The notes: generated by a model not told the origin, from the letters alone. DNA of 64,000 nucleotides from DASVTR01 sp036382855 (GCA_036382855.1 DASVPO010000029.1:1-64000), one strand, 5' to 3'; counted from the first letter of the stretch, positions 24,881 to 34,296 are shown. A program made the numbers and translations.

Positions 24881-27322
24881 TTATTTCGCCGCCACAACCA
24901 GCAGCGAGTTCGTATTGCCGCTGCCGTCATCTTCGGTCAGCGGGTTGGCGGGGTCGAGTATCAAGTTGCCGTCAACGACGAATTTATACTGGTGCTTGCC
25001 GGGCGGTAGCTCCACGCGGCAGACCCAGGCATCTTTTTCTCTGGTGAAGAAAATCTGTGCCTGATTCCAGTTGTTGAAGGTTCCGGCGAGCGCGACCACT
25101 TTCGCGTTGGCGTAGCCGTCCAGTTTGAAAGTAGTGTTGCCGGTTGGAGAAGGCAGCAGCGTCCGGCGTGCGATGAAGAGTTCCGCGTCCGTGCCCTGCG
25201 CGAGTTTAGGGTCTAGCGATAAAGCTTTCCTGTAAGCCTCGGCGGCCGGCTCTTTCTGATTTTTCTTTATGAGAAAATCGCCCAGACGTTCATAGAGCGC
25301 TGCGTCTTTCGGATGCAGTTCAACGGCGATTTTCAGGAGCGCGAGTCCACGGTTGAGCATCTCCGGCCTGTTGGCCCAACTGCGCGTAATGTCCAGAAAC
25401 GTTTTAGCACGCGCGGGGCCGTTCGGGTTGGCTTCGAGCGCTCGCCTGAAATAGACGAGCGCTGGTTGTGTCTCTCCGATTCTGTTTCTAAGCGTGTTGC
25501 GCCCCTCTTCGCTGTCTTCTGTGACGACGATAAAGAAGCCCCAGTTGAAATTGAGTTCATCGGAACGCGGGTAGAGTTCGACTCCGAGTTTGCCTGCCTT
25601 GAGAGCGACCATCCCTGTTTGAATCGGCTGGATGTCGTTTGTGAAATTGGGATAGACTTCAGCGCCCGCAAACTCCTTCTTGAGTCTTTCGCCGACGAGA
25701 GCGAAATCCGTCTCACGCGTCAGGCGAAGTGAGCGCGTGTAGTCGTTCCAGGTACGCGCCCAATCCTCTTTCCATCTCGCCAGCATCTTTTCAAACGCCG
25801 CGTCGAAGCGCAATGCTTTCGGGTGCTTCGCATCTGACTTGTACATCTCAACGTAGTCTGCAAAGAAAGGAATCGCTCCGCTCCTGTGATACGTTTCAAA
25901 GCGCTCAGCGCCGTACTTCTCTTTGAGCTTCTGCGCCATGTAAGCGCCGAGTTTGATGAAGGGGATGCCCGCAACGGGATGCCGCCCGTCGCTGACTGCC
26001 CGCGCAGACTTAGCGTAATCCGCCTGCACGGCTTCACGGTTGATGGCCTGATTAAAATAACTAAAGGCGCTCAGCAGTTGCTTCGGGTCGGTCGTGACGG
26101 GTTGCTGGTGCTGCTCGAAATAGAGCGAGCCGTAGTTGAAGGCGCTTGTCATGGCCTTAATGACGGGTTCATTCAAGCGCTCTCTGGTATAGACGTTGAT
26201 GGCCCAGGGCTCATCCGTAATTAGTTCATAGAGACGACGTATGTATTTCTCGTTCGGCGCAGACTCCAGATTGCTCGCATAAGCTATCGTCAGATTCTTC
26301 GACGGGAAGTGATAGAGAGTTGTGTCCGTTCCCTTCTGGCTGCCGGAGTTATGTACGACGTAGTTTCCGTTCAAAGGGAACACGAGCCAGCCGAGCGTGT
26401 AGTACCAGTCGCCGTCGCCAAGCCCCGCATAGCGCCCGCCCTTGGTCGCAACCGGCGAGAGCATCTCTTCGACAGACTTCTTCGACAAGACTTTTCCTGA
26501 CAGCACGGCTTTAGGCCAGACGAGAAGATCGCGCACGGTTCCAATCAGTCCGCCGCCGCCGAAGCGAGAGCTGACATCAATGAACTGCGCGTTTTTGATT
26601 TCGCCGCTCGCCAACGCGTAGCCGCGCACGCGGTTCGGTATCAGGTCTGTCGTAGAGTCCATGCGCGTCTCGTTCATGCCGAGCGGCAGGAAGAGATTTT
26701 CGCGCAGGTAGTTTCCAAACGATTGACCTGAGACTTCTTCGATGGCAGCGCCGAGCAGGTTGTAGCCGCTCGTCTGGTAGTCAAACTGCACGCCCGGCTC
26801 TTTCGTAATCGGGTACTTGCTGATGCGCGCGACCACTTCGCGCGGCGTCAGGTATTCCGCGCTCAGGCCGGAGCCGGTCTGCCCGCCGCCTAGATGAACC
26901 AGCAGTTGACGCACGGTGACGGGCCATTTCTGCTTCGGGTAGTAGGGCACATAGGTCTGTATTTCGGCGTCGAGGTCAATCTTGCCCTTCTCCGCGAGCT
27001 GGACGATGGCCGCGCCCGTCATCGTCTTGGTGATGGACGCGAGGCGATAAGCGGATTCAGCTTTGGCTGGCAATTTATTTTCGAGGTCCGCATATCCGAA
27101 ACCTTCAATCCAAGTGTAATCATCCTTGGTAAATCCGATGGTCAGGCCCGGTATCTTATCCTTCGCCATCTGCGCGCGGACAAACTCTTCAAAGCGCCGC
27201 AGCTTGTCTGCGTAAGTGTCAGAAGTTTGCAACGAACGACTGCCAGCAGTGACAGCGCAGGGCCGTAAACTGAAGCCGACGAGGATGAGGGCAATCGTAA
27301 TAAAGGCCAGCACCTTTCTCAT
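24881..27322 (-). CDS. Serine hydrolase (class C beta-lactamase fold) with TPR and CBM48-type domain
   Basis: An 813-residue secreted protein. The signal peptide ends near residue 27. The beta-lactamase-like domain (about 40-390) has Ser96-x-x-Lys99 in LASITKTM. Its second motif reads YQTSGYN near 182 where relatives have YSN, so an Asn is replaced by Thr. The third motif is HNSGS, in the KTG position. A helical middle region with no clear match follows, then TPR-like repeats (about 600-710) and a C-terminal AMPK/CBM48-type domain (about 725-810, VALAGTFNNWNQAQ...LPPGKHQYKF). It probably acts on a cell-wall or ester substrate in the periplasm; the unusual motif makes the activity uncertain. 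Confidence 0.8.
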   Translation of the reverse strand: MRKVLAFITIALILVGFSLRPCAVTAGSRSLQTSDTYADKLRRFEEFVRAQMAKDKIPGLTIGFTKDDYTWIEGFGYADLENKLPAKAESAYRLASITKTMTGAAIVQLAEKGKIDLDAEIQTYVPYYPKQKWPVTVRQLLVHLGGGQTGSGLSAEYLTPREVVARISKYPITKEPGVQFDYQTSGYNLLGAAIEEVSGQSFGNYLRENLFLPLGMNETRMDSTTDLIPNRVRGYALASGEIKNAQFIDVSSRFGGGGLIGTVRDLLVWPKAVLSGKVLSKKSVEEMLSPVATKGGRYAGLGDGDWYYTLGWLVFPLNGNYVVHNSGSQKGTDTTLYHFPSKNLTIAYASNLESAPNEKYIRRLYELITDEPWAINVYTRERLNEPVIKAMTSAFNYGSLYFEQHQQPVTTDPKQLLSAFSYFNQAINREAVQADYAKSARAVSDGRHPVAGIPFIKLGAYMAQKLKEKYGAERFETYHRSGAIPFFADYVEMYKSDAKHPKALRFDAAFEKMLARWKEDWARTWNDYTRSLRLTRETDFALVGERLKKEFAGAEVYPNFTNDIQPIQTGMVALKAGKLGVELYPRSDELNFNWGFFIVVTEDSEEGRNTLRNRIGETQPALVYFRRALEANPNGPARAKTFLDITRSWANRPEMLNRGLALLKIAVELHPKDAALYERLGDFLIKKNQKEPAAEAYRKALSLDPKLAQGTDAELFIARRTLLPSPTGNTTFKLDGYANAKVVALAGTFNNWNQAQIFFTREKDAWVCRVELPPGKHQYKFVVDGNLILDPANPLTEDDGSGNTNSLLVVAAK

Positions 27323-27395
27323 CTATCTATTTCCTTCCGAGGTTGAACGAGAAGCGCACAATTCATGGTGCACACGCGGGAGAGATGAATTTGCA

Positions 27396-27424
27396 AGGCT
27401 TTATAATACAGGCTTTATTATAAA
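27396..27424. repeat. Direct repeat AGGCTTTATWATA near the hydrolase promoter
   Basis: AGGCTTTATAATAC (27396-27409) is followed at once by AGGCTTTATTATAAA (27410-27424), 70-100 bases upstream of the serine hydrolase. The TATAAT-like cores suggest promoter elements on the minus strand or a tandem operator. Confidence 0.4.
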
Positions 27425-27584
27425 CGCACGTCCAGATAAAACGGCTCGGCCGTCTATCACGCCATTAAATTCGCGTCGCAGCCGGAATTTCAAGTGGGAG
27501 AGATTATAATGCGTGTTAGCCTTATTCGGTAACGAACCGACAGCGAGTTAATTACGGCATGCCTTTTTCAGACTCAATTGACGC

Positions 27585-28607
27585 TTACAGCAGCACTCTG
27601 AGTTTTGGGAAACTCAATCTTTCGCCGCGCCAGCGATACTCGCGCAGTCCGTCTATCGCCGTCCAAGTCGGATGATAACGCTGGTAGATATTTTCGGTCT
27701 CCAAATCGCCCCAACTGCCGTCGGCGTTCTGCCGCGACATCAGGTAGGCGATTCCTTCGCGTATCAGAGGATGGCGGCTCGTCATGCCGAATGCTCTGAG
27801 CGAATCCATAATCTCGCCTAACATTTCGGGGTCGTCCACTTCAAGCGAGCGCCTCAATCCCGCCTTCAGATATTCATACTCTGCGGAGAGCCAGCGCGGA
27901 GAAAGACGATAGAGGCTGTAGTCGTTCAGCGTATAGATGACGTGCGTGATGGCGTAGATTTTTTCGTAGAACTCCGGGTCATCGTCCTCCTGTCCGTGTG
28001 TGTCGTAGGGACGCATAGAGGGCAGCCATTTAATTACGCTCGCAAAGGATGCTCCGATTGTTACTCCGTAGCGCTCGCCCGTGTAAGTCTTGACGAGTGC
28101 ATCCATGAAGACCCAGTAGCGGCTGGTCCATTTCAAGCGTCTTCGACACCTGCGGCACGTTTTCCGGCCGCGCAGGTTGTACCAGCCGCAATCGCAGACC
28201 TCAGGAACATCAGTCGGCGGCGGCTCAACCGACGGGTCGAACCATAGATAATCCTGCGGCGAGAAACGCGTCGCAGCACGCTGCATCTCTTTTTTGAGCG
28301 CTTCATCACGGATGCCGAGGCGCGCGGCTGCGTAGCTGCCGTGAGCGAAGTCTGCGATTATGTCGGCGTCAACTTTTTCCGGCAGCGCAGGATTATTTTG
28401 CCGCCAACGGCGTGCGCGCTCGCGGCCCATGCGGCGGGCCAGAGTGCGCAGTTGAGAATCCTGTGAGGTTGCAGAGATGAAGTAGAAACAACTGACGAGG
28501 TCGCTGCCGTAATCCGCGAAGTAGTCGGAATCGCAGGCGATGCTGTAAATGAATTCCAAACCTCTGCGGATTGCACGCTCGCGCTGTGCGAGTTTGGATT
28601 CCCTCAT
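27585..28607 (-). CDS. Unknown protein with zinc ribbon and toroid-type QW motif
   Basis: A 340-residue protein that I cannot assign. Residues about 168-187 hold a C-x-C...C-x2-C zinc-ribbon-like cluster (VCDCGWYNLRG, KTCRRCRRRL). Near the C-terminus SRQNADGSWGDLE is a QW-type repeat like those of prenyltransferase/squalene-cyclase alpha-alpha toroids, followed by YHPTWTAIDGLREYRW. There is no signal peptide. It follows a HAD phosphatase gene by 40 bases upstream on the same strand, so both are probably one operon. A toroid fold joined to a zinc ribbon would be unusual; a false resemblance is possible because only one clear repeat is visible. Confidence 0.6.
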   Translation of the reverse strand: MRESKLAQRERAIRRGLEFIYSIACDSDYFADYGSDLVSCFYFISATSQDSQLRTLARRMGRERARRWRQNNPALPEKVDADIIADFAHGSYAAARLGIRDEALKKEMQRAATRFSPQDYLWFDPSVEPPPTDVPEVCDCGWYNLRGRKTCRRCRRRLKWTSRYWVFMDALVKTYTGERYGVTIGASFASVIKWLPSMRPYDTHGQEDDDPEFYEKIYAITHVIYTLNDYSLYRLSPRWLSAEYEYLKAGLRRSLEVDDPEMLGEIMDSLRAFGMTSRHPLIREGIAYLMSRQNADGSWGDLETENIYQRYHPTWTAIDGLREYRWRGERLSFPKLRVLL

Positions 28608-28647
28608 AAGCTGCGCTCGTTAGACTACGAACTTCATCGAAGACATC

Positions 28648-29346
28648 TCACAATGGAACCTGCGCCTCATCAAGACACTCTATGAGACGACTGTAATCCG
28701 TGAAATCCTTAATCACGTGGCTTGCTCCCGCCTGTCGCAATCTCGTTTCCGCTTCTCCACGACCAACACCCAGAAATGGAAACTCAAGACGGCGGGCCGC
28801 GCGCACGTCCCACAGGCCATCGCCGATGCTGACAATCCGTTCAAAGCTGCGCTGCTCGTATTGCGTGAGCGCCTTTGAAACCGCAGCCTCAAGAATTTCC
28901 TCTCTGGACAATCCATCCTCCGCATAGGCGGCGGGTATCCAGTCGCTCTCAATTTTCGCGGCCTTCAATTTCAAGATAGCTGTGGCCTGCCAGCAGCCCG
29001 TGGCAATCGCGACAGCCCATACGGGTTCGTGCCTCATTCTGTTCAGGGCATCGGCTGCGCCGTAGATTTCCCGGAATTGCGCGGACGCGCTTTTGTGCTC
29101 CGCTTCAAGCAGCCTGACGAAAGACTGTTTGAAGGCCGCCAACTCTTCCGCATGCGGAGCGCGACCGAATCTTTCCTGAAAAATGTGGAGCGTAATCGCG
29201 GAATCCGTTGTGTGCGGATAGGCAGACCAGTTTGTGCTTATCCCGGTGATGTTGTGCGCTTCGGCCAGAGCCGCTGTGAAGCACAGATCGTCAACGCTGT
29301 TTGTGTCGGTCAACGTGCCGTCAATATCGAAAATCGCCAGCTTCAT
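28648..29346 (-). CDS. HAD-superfamily phosphatase
   Basis: A 232-residue haloacid-dehalogenase-type hydrolase. Motif I is LAIFDIDGTLTDTN, with the nucleophile Asp near residue 8. Motif II is around AIATGCWQ, and motif IV is IVSIGDGLWDVRAARRLEFPFLGVG. A helical cap lies between residues 20 and 100. It probably dephosphorylates a small metabolite. It is the first gene of a pair with the zinc-ribbon protein. Confidence 0.85.
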   Translation of the reverse strand: MKLAIFDIDGTLTDTNSVDDLCFTAALAEAHNITGISTNWSAYPHTTDSAITLHIFQERFGRAPHAEELAAFKQSFVRLLEAEHKSASAQFREIYGAADALNRMRHEPVWAVAIATGCWQATAILKLKAAKIESDWIPAAYAEDGLSREEILEAAVSKALTQYEQRSFERIVSIGDGLWDVRAARRLEFPFLGVGRGEAETRLRQAGASHVIKDFTDYSRLIECLDEAQVPL

Positions 29347-29654
29347 CCTACGCGTCCAACTCCACTTTAGTTACTCAACATCGCCAGCCGTGCGGGGCGA
29401 CGAGGGCGCTCACTGTATCGTCGGGTGATATGCTTGTCAATCCGCGATTCGTGATTGCTGAAGCCGCGCGCCGTTCGTCAGTTCCGACCATCGGCGTCTT
29501 GCCTGTTCGTTGCACAGCAATTGAAAGATGGCTCTCGTTCGTCCTGTTAGTTTCTAATTATTGAACAACGCAGCGGAGGTGTTGTAGAGTACGCGCGCAC
29601 GCACGCGCACGCCTTCACAATTTGTCCAACCGTTTGATAACAGGAGGATTCCCC
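29347..29654. other. Intergenic region with an alternating purine-pyrimidine tract
   Basis: A 308-base gap between divergent genes. The only clear feature is a 24-base run of strictly alternating purine and pyrimidine (29589-29612, GC/AC steps), about 40 bases before the next ATG. Such tracts can adopt Z-DNA. A TTTGATAACAGGAGGATT string before 29655 provides the ribosome site. No open frame here is convincing. Confidence 0.55.
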
Positions 29655-30539
29655 ATGCCGCGAAAATCAACTAAAAAGAGCGCCCGTTCTTCGAGTAAGA
29701 AGAAGAAGGTGTTGGCTTCCGGCGCAGACGCATTTGCCGCCAGCCAGATTGACAACCCGCTTCGCACAGGCATGCCCGCGTTGGATTCTATTATGGAGAT
29801 ACTGCTGTTGCTGCCAAGCCCCGCTGGCGAAACGGACGCAACGCCGCTTGCAGGTATCTCCAAGTATCGAATTATTAGAACCAACGAGGTTGACGCGTAT
29901 GAGGATATGCCGTCGTCGTTTGAAGAGCGCAACGCGTTTCTCAAGTCGGCCGCTGCCGCCCTGCCAACAGGCGATAGCTATAAAGGCACGTCGCGCAAGG
30001 CCGCCAAAACCTCCATCGCCAATGCGACGATTAAGAACTTTGCCGACCTGAAAGACCTGATTGTCTCGCTCCCTTCGGAGCAAACCATGAAGGCGCTCAA
30101 GCCGCCCATTAAAGATACTGCAACTTCAGACCGCGTTGCTCTGGAAAGGCGAAACGTGCGTGTCAGAGCCTTCATCTACGCAGCAAGCCGGGAGAAGGAC
30201 AACGATTATCATCTGATTATTGGCCGCGACCCCGACGCTCACCCGGAAATGTATATGACGATGGAGTTGTCCGGGTTGCCTCCGCAGAGTCATCCGTCTT
30301 ACCAGAAATTAAAGGCTGCACGCGATGCGTACAAAGCTTTCTTCGTTAATCATCCCGAAGGACTGCCGGGCAAATCTTACGACTTCTACGACCCGCCGAT
30401 TCCCGTCGAAATTCAAGGCTCGCTCCTCTGGGACGCAACTCACGTCACGGGTTCAAGGCCCGGCCCTCAAAGCTTAAAGAGCCGCATGCCGACCATCTGG
30501 GAAGTGCATCCCATCTCGAAGATAATCCTTGAGCCTTAG
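29655..30539 (+). CDS. Unknown protein with GMPAxDSI/TNExDAY motif and OB-like C-terminus
   Basis: A 294-residue protein without a recognised family name. Residues 1-25 are Lys/Ser-rich. Residues about 35-80 carry RTGMPALDSI...YRIIRTNEVDAYED, a motif shared with the next gene. The C-terminal half has VRVRAFIYAASREKDNDYHLIIGRDPD and ends MPTIWEVHPISKI, a pattern I recall from uncharacterised proteins with a small beta-barrel-like domain (DNDYH...WEVHP). The start at 29655 is set by AGGAGG. Followed ten bases after the stop by a shorter paralogue, so the two are probably co-transcribed. The role is unknown. Confidence 0.6.
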   Translation: MPRKSTKKSARSSSKKKKVLASGADAFAASQIDNPLRTGMPALDSIMEILLLLPSPAGETDATPLAGISKYRIIRTNEVDAYEDMPSSFEERNAFLKSAAAALPTGDSYKGTSRKAAKTSIANATIKNFADLKDLIVSLPSEQTMKALKPPIKDTATSDRVALERRNVRVRAFIYAASREKDNDYHLIIGRDPDAHPEMYMTMELSGLPPQSHPSYQKLKAARDAYKAFFVNHPEGLPGKSYDFYDPPIPVEIQGSLLWDATHVTGSRPGPQSLKSRMPTIWEVHPISKIILEP

Positions 30540-30549
30540 GCTTCCTGCG

Positions 30550-30813
30550 ATGCCTGATAGAAAAAAGAGATCAACTGCAACGCGCCCGCCAAAAAAGAGA
30601 ACTGTGGCTCAGCCCAACGTGCCCGTCAAAGCCACTGCCGAATCAAAGCCGACGCCCCGCGCAGGCATGCCCGCGCAGGATTCAATCATCTCCGAGACGA
30701 CCTTCGTTTCCCCTAAAGGAAGAACTTACCGCATCATCAAGACCAACGAGATAGACGCATACGACGACGAACCGCAGCCGACACGGAAGAGACGCCGCAC
30801 CCATCGTCGTTAG
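30550..30813 (+). CDS. Small basic protein paralogous to the N-terminus of the preceding gene
   Basis: An 87-residue protein: a Lys/Arg/Pro-rich N-terminus, then RAGMPAQDSIISE...TYRIIKTNEIDAYDDE, and a basic end (TRKRRRTHRR). The central motif matches the preceding protein in order and spacing, so one probably arose by duplication. No C-terminal beta domain is present. The ATG at 30550 has no clear ribosome site, and a TTG at 30529 overlapping the previous stop is an alternative. Translation by re-initiation is plausible. The function is unknown. Confidence 0.5.
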   Translation: MPDRKKRSTATRPPKKRTVAQPNVPVKATAESKPTPRAGMPAQDSIISETTFVSPKGRTYRIIKTNEIDAYDDEPQPTRKRRRTHRR

Positions 30814-30953
30814 CTGCAACCCTTGCGCACAGGCAGACTTCAAATCGCAGAAGCGCCCTGCCCCACTTTTCTTTAAGATACTTAACGACTACGACTCGTC
30901 AGCCATTGGCCCATACATGGACGGCGGAGCAGCGGTCTTCAAAGAGCCATCAA

Positions 30954-31670
30954 TCATTCCTCATATTCGTCTGACCCCTGCACCCACATGAAGGATTGAA
31001 TGTCCATCATGTCGCGCGGCCTCAGGTCGCGCAGATCGCGCCGGATGCGTTCGGCAAACTCCAAATAGTTACTATAGATTTCCCAGGAGGGCCTGGACTG
31101 GTACTGGAAATCGAAACCGTACTCGCGAGCCGCCACGCGCGTCACGTTCGGCTTCAGGAAGATGTGCGTCTCAGGCTGCGCTATGAATCCGAAGACCGTC
31201 ACCAGAGGCCACGTCAGAACGCGCGTCTGTCTTCGCGGCAGCGCGCCGACCACCTCACACCAGCGCTCGAATTTTGTTTCAACGCCGCCAGCACCGTGAA
31301 GAAAATCGTAGAGGCCGGTCGAGAAGGCGCGCGCGCCCTCCGGCGTCTTCACTGCATCACGCAGAGCCATCTTCTCAAACGAGAAGAGCAGATTGGTCCG
31401 CGACTCAATCCTCACGGCGCGCGCGGCTACTTCGGCAAACTCACCCGCGCGAAGCAGCGAGCGATGGGCGTCGCGTTCGAGCATTTCATTCCAACGCTCG
31501 TGCGCCTCCCACTTATAGCCTCGTTCCCATGAAATATACTTTTCGTCGCGGAATCCTTCCGGGAAGAATCTGAGAAACTTGCGGCGGCAGCGGAGCGCGC
31601 CGGCCGAGGTTTGAACGGATTGCGACTGACGCGAGCCGTCGCGCGCTTTGGCAGCTTTGCTCGTTGACAT
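30954..31670 (-). CDS. Conserved hypothetical protein (FFPEGF...WERGYKWEAH)
   Basis: A 238-residue protein of a family I know only as conserved hypothetical. Marks are LRFFPEGFRDEKYISWERGYKWEAHERWNE near residue 35, a long helical middle, and EYGFDFQYQSRPSWEIYSNYLEFAERIRRDL near the end. There is no signal peptide or membrane helix. The ATG at 31670 follows AGGAGG by eight bases; an upstream start at 31706 would add a non-family extension. It is alone, convergent with the GMPA pair. Confidence 0.6.
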   Translation of the reverse strand: MSTSKAAKARDGSRQSQSVQTSAGALRCRRKFLRFFPEGFRDEKYISWERGYKWEAHERWNEMLERDAHRSLLRAGEFAEVAARAVRIESRTNLLFSFEKMALRDAVKTPEGARAFSTGLYDFLHGAGGVETKFERWCEVVGALPRRQTRVLTWPLVTVFGFIAQPETHIFLKPNVTRVAAREYGFDFQYQSRPSWEIYSNYLEFAERIRRDLRDLRPRDMMDIQSFMWVQGSDEYEE

Positions 31671-31818
31671 TACTTCAACCCTCCTTGGTTCGATGATCTG
31701 GGCCAATCTTATCAGGGAAGGCTTATGAAAGGAATGCTATCGAGGCACAGGCTTCCATCATGCGCGCAGGAAAATGAAGCGGTTCAACACGCGGATTCAG
31801 TCGTGCGCAAGTGCGGGC

Positions 31819-33150
31819 TCAAGAGAGCGGTTGGCCCTGCTTAACGCGCATTTCGATCTTCTGGACGTTGTTGAAGTCTTGCAGCGGGTCGTTGCTTAAA
31901 ACTAAAAAGCTTGCTTCGTATCCTTCTTTGAGATGGCCGATTTTGCGTTGCGGGAAAATCGCTGCGGCCGTCGTCTCACACCACAATTTTAGCAGCGTCA
32001 GGTTATCGAAGGCTTGCAGCTTGTGGATGGCGAGCGCTTCGGAGAGCGAATTCTGACGGTAGCTGTCGCTCCCAATCGCGACCCCCACGCCGTGTCTGTG
32101 TAGGATTTGTAGATTATGAACGAGCATCTCACGCACGGCGTTGCGCGTCGCGTTCGTCTTCTCTTTTTCGTCGAGCGTCCAACGGGCGACGACGCCCATT
32201 GTCGTGACGACAAAGACGCGATTGCGCGCCGCGAGTCGGGCGTCAGCTTCGGAAATTTTGTAACGAGAAACGTTATCATTGTAGTTGGCAAAGTCGTTGC
32301 GTTCCGGCCTGAAGCCGGGCATGTGGTTGACTTCATCAACTCCGGCTACGAGTGCGTTGTGAAAGTCGGTAGCGGTTTCAACGTGTGTTGAGACGCGCAA
32401 GCCGGCGCGATGCGCGCGGCGGACGATTTCGGGCAGAAGAGTTGGGTCGAGTCCCTTCCAATCGTAGTATGCTTTGTCGTCCCTGCGCTTGGCGTATTCC
32501 TCCGAATACATTAGATAGGTCTTGATGAAATCGGGCTTTCCCGCCAGAATCCTTTCCCACTTACGTTCAAGGTCGGCCCTATTATCAATGACGAAATAGA
32601 ATGCGCCTTCTGTGTCTTCCGCCCTCATGCCTCCGTTATCAAGATTGCGCTTGACGAGTCCGATGGGGTGGCCGTCGGTTGGGATCAACCCGCCGTTGGC
32701 GAAGATGACATCAATGCTCGCCGGGATGTTTATCTTACCGCGCAGCGGCGTTGTCACACGTGGCAGGCTGTTCGGATTCTTGACGTAAAAAATACCGTCT
32801 TTGAGATACTGTTGGATGAGCGCGTCTATCCGCTCCGAATATGCAACATTGTGATTGTGGGCCTCGCCGAAGGGCGGGACGACGTACTTGTCTCCGAGTT
32901 CGATAACGGAATCAACGCGCGCGGGCTTTCTTAAAGTTAGCCTCCCGCCGGTTGAATAGAATTTCCGGCTAACAAATTTTTGACCGTCAAACCAGCGCCC
33001 GCCTCTAAACTCATAAGCCTTCGATACGGACGAAAGCTGTTGGCCCAGGGCGTTTGAGCCGAAGGCGGGCCAGAGGGCGAACGCCCCTGCGATGATGAGA
33101 AAAGACCTTCTGGTCAGTTGTCCTTCACAAGCATCTTCAATCTGAGACAT
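31819..33150 (-). CDS. Tat-exported amidohydrolase
   Basis: A 443-residue metal-dependent hydrolase with a twin-arginine signal (LTRRSFLIIAGAFALWP, cleavage near ALGQ). Metal-binding and catalytic landmarks are FGEAHNHN near residue 97, a Lys in KPDFIKTY (the carbamylated-Lys position), the His in STHVETA, EVNHMPGF and the final GVAIGSDSYR with the catalytic Asp. The family is imidazolonepropionase-like and works on cyclic amides or dipeptides. The first metal motif reads EAHNHN rather than the usual DxHxH. GGAGGG precedes the ATG. The substrate is unknown. Confidence 0.85.
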   Translation of the reverse strand: MSQIEDACEGQLTRRSFLIIAGAFALWPAFGSNALGQQLSSVSKAYEFRGGRWFDGQKFVSRKFYSTGGRLTLRKPARVDSVIELGDKYVVPPFGEAHNHNVAYSERIDALIQQYLKDGIFYVKNPNSLPRVTTPLRGKINIPASIDVIFANGGLIPTDGHPIGLVKRNLDNGGMRAEDTEGAFYFVIDNRADLERKWERILAGKPDFIKTYLMYSEEYAKRRDDKAYYDWKGLDPTLLPEIVRRAHRAGLRVSTHVETATDFHNALVAGVDEVNHMPGFRPERNDFANYNDNVSRYKISEADARLAARNRVFVVTTMGVVARWTLDEKEKTNATRNAVREMLVHNLQILHRHGVGVAIGSDSYRQNSLSEALAIHKLQAFDNLTLLKLWCETTAAAIFPQRKIGHLKEGYEASFLVLSNDPLQDFNNVQKIEMRVKQGQPLS

Positions 33151-33286
33151 GGCTGCGCCCTCCCGCTTTTAAGCTACTAAAGTATAAACACCGGGCCGCC
33201 TGATTTTGTGACAGAAATTGTGGCCTCTGTTGTGCTGACTGAGGCTGGCAGGAACTTGCGTTGCGAGTGTAGTCGTTGCTTCAGAC

Positions 33287-34213
33287 TTATGTTCGTTCTA
33301 AGGCGTCGCGATTCCAGCCCGCGAGTTGAGCGCCCGCTTCATAAGTGCTTTGCAGAAATTCCATCAGCGCTTTGTCGGGCGAATCCGCACGCCGCACGTC
33401 GTCGTAGAGCAGCAGAAACTCCGACATCTCACGACTGTAGAACGCCTCGCGTGGACGAATCGCTGCCTCTTTTAATCCGGCAGGCTCGGGAGCAGTATAA
33501 GAATAGAAGGCTGGACCACTGATTGCTCCACCACCCGGCCAGAAGCCATGACTGATGACTTCGTGCGAGTAGGCTTCGCGCGTGACGGCATCCGCGCCAT
33601 CTCTTTCCGGCGCACGCTTTCCCGAAAAACGCGTCACGGCCAAGTCAAAGCTGCCCCAGAAGAAATGCACAGGGCTGACTTTCCCTATGAAGCGCGAGCG
33701 AAACTCCTTGAACACCTTGTCCGCCTGCACGAGAATGCGCCAGAACTTGTTGGCCGCTGCGGGGTCATAAGAGGCATGCTCGTCGTCCTTCTCGAAGGGG
33801 ATGGGATTTTCAATCTCGACGGGTGTGGTCCAGATTTTTACATCAAGCTGAAGCTCGTGCAGCCTGTCCATCACTTCGCGATAAAAATCTGCGACGGAGC
33901 GCGGAGCGAGAGCGATTGAAGTTGTTGCTCCGTCGTCACACTTGATGATGAGTTGATGCGCGATGAAGTCGAAATCCATCTCGAAGATTCGCGTGCCGTA
34001 GGGAATGGCGGAAGTCGTCAAGCCCCGCGCGGTCACATAGAGCGGGACTTGCCACCAGTGGTTGACATGCGGACTCTGCACGAGGCGTATTTTGCCAATC
34101 ACCTGTGTCCACATGTGAAGCGTCGCGTAGGTGTCCTTCCATTCCGCAAGCGGCAGGCCCGGCCAGACTTCGCTTCGCTCTTCCGCGCTTCCTGCACTCG
34201 AATCGGCCATCAT
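33287..34213 (-). CDS. DUF5996 family protein
   Basis: A 308-residue protein of DUF5996. The characteristic start is WPGLPLAEWKDTYATLHMWTQVIGKIRL followed by NHWWQVPLYVTARGLTTS. The middle has KFWRILVQADKVFKEFRSRFIGKVSPVHFFWGSFDLAVTRFSGK, and GFWPGGG and FYSYTAPEP follow. The biochemical role is unknown. GGAGGTGA lies upstream of the ATG at 34213. It follows the amidohydrolase region with its own promoter; no link to the NAD synthetase gene upstream is evident. Confidence 0.85.
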   Translation of the reverse strand: MMADSSAGSAEERSEVWPGLPLAEWKDTYATLHMWTQVIGKIRLVQSPHVNHWWQVPLYVTARGLTTSAIPYGTRIFEMDFDFIAHQLIIKCDDGATTSIALAPRSVADFYREVMDRLHELQLDVKIWTTPVEIENPIPFEKDDEHASYDPAAANKFWRILVQADKVFKEFRSRFIGKVSPVHFFWGSFDLAVTRFSGKRAPERDGADAVTREAYSHEVISHGFWPGGGAISGPAFYSYTAPEPAGLKEAAIRPREAFYSREMSEFLLLYDDVRRADSPDKALMEFLQSTYEAGAQLAGWNRDALERT

Positions 34214-34296
34214 GCTTTATCACCTCCGCGCTGGTAAAAAACTGGTCATCTTTCAACTTAAAAAATAGGAGGCTGCGACTGCCTCGCAGACGCTTC

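Noticed and set aside
29589..29612. Alternating purine-pyrimidine tract as a Z-DNA regulator
   Set aside because: The tract is real, but a functional role cannot be supported from a single short run in a G+C-rich genome.
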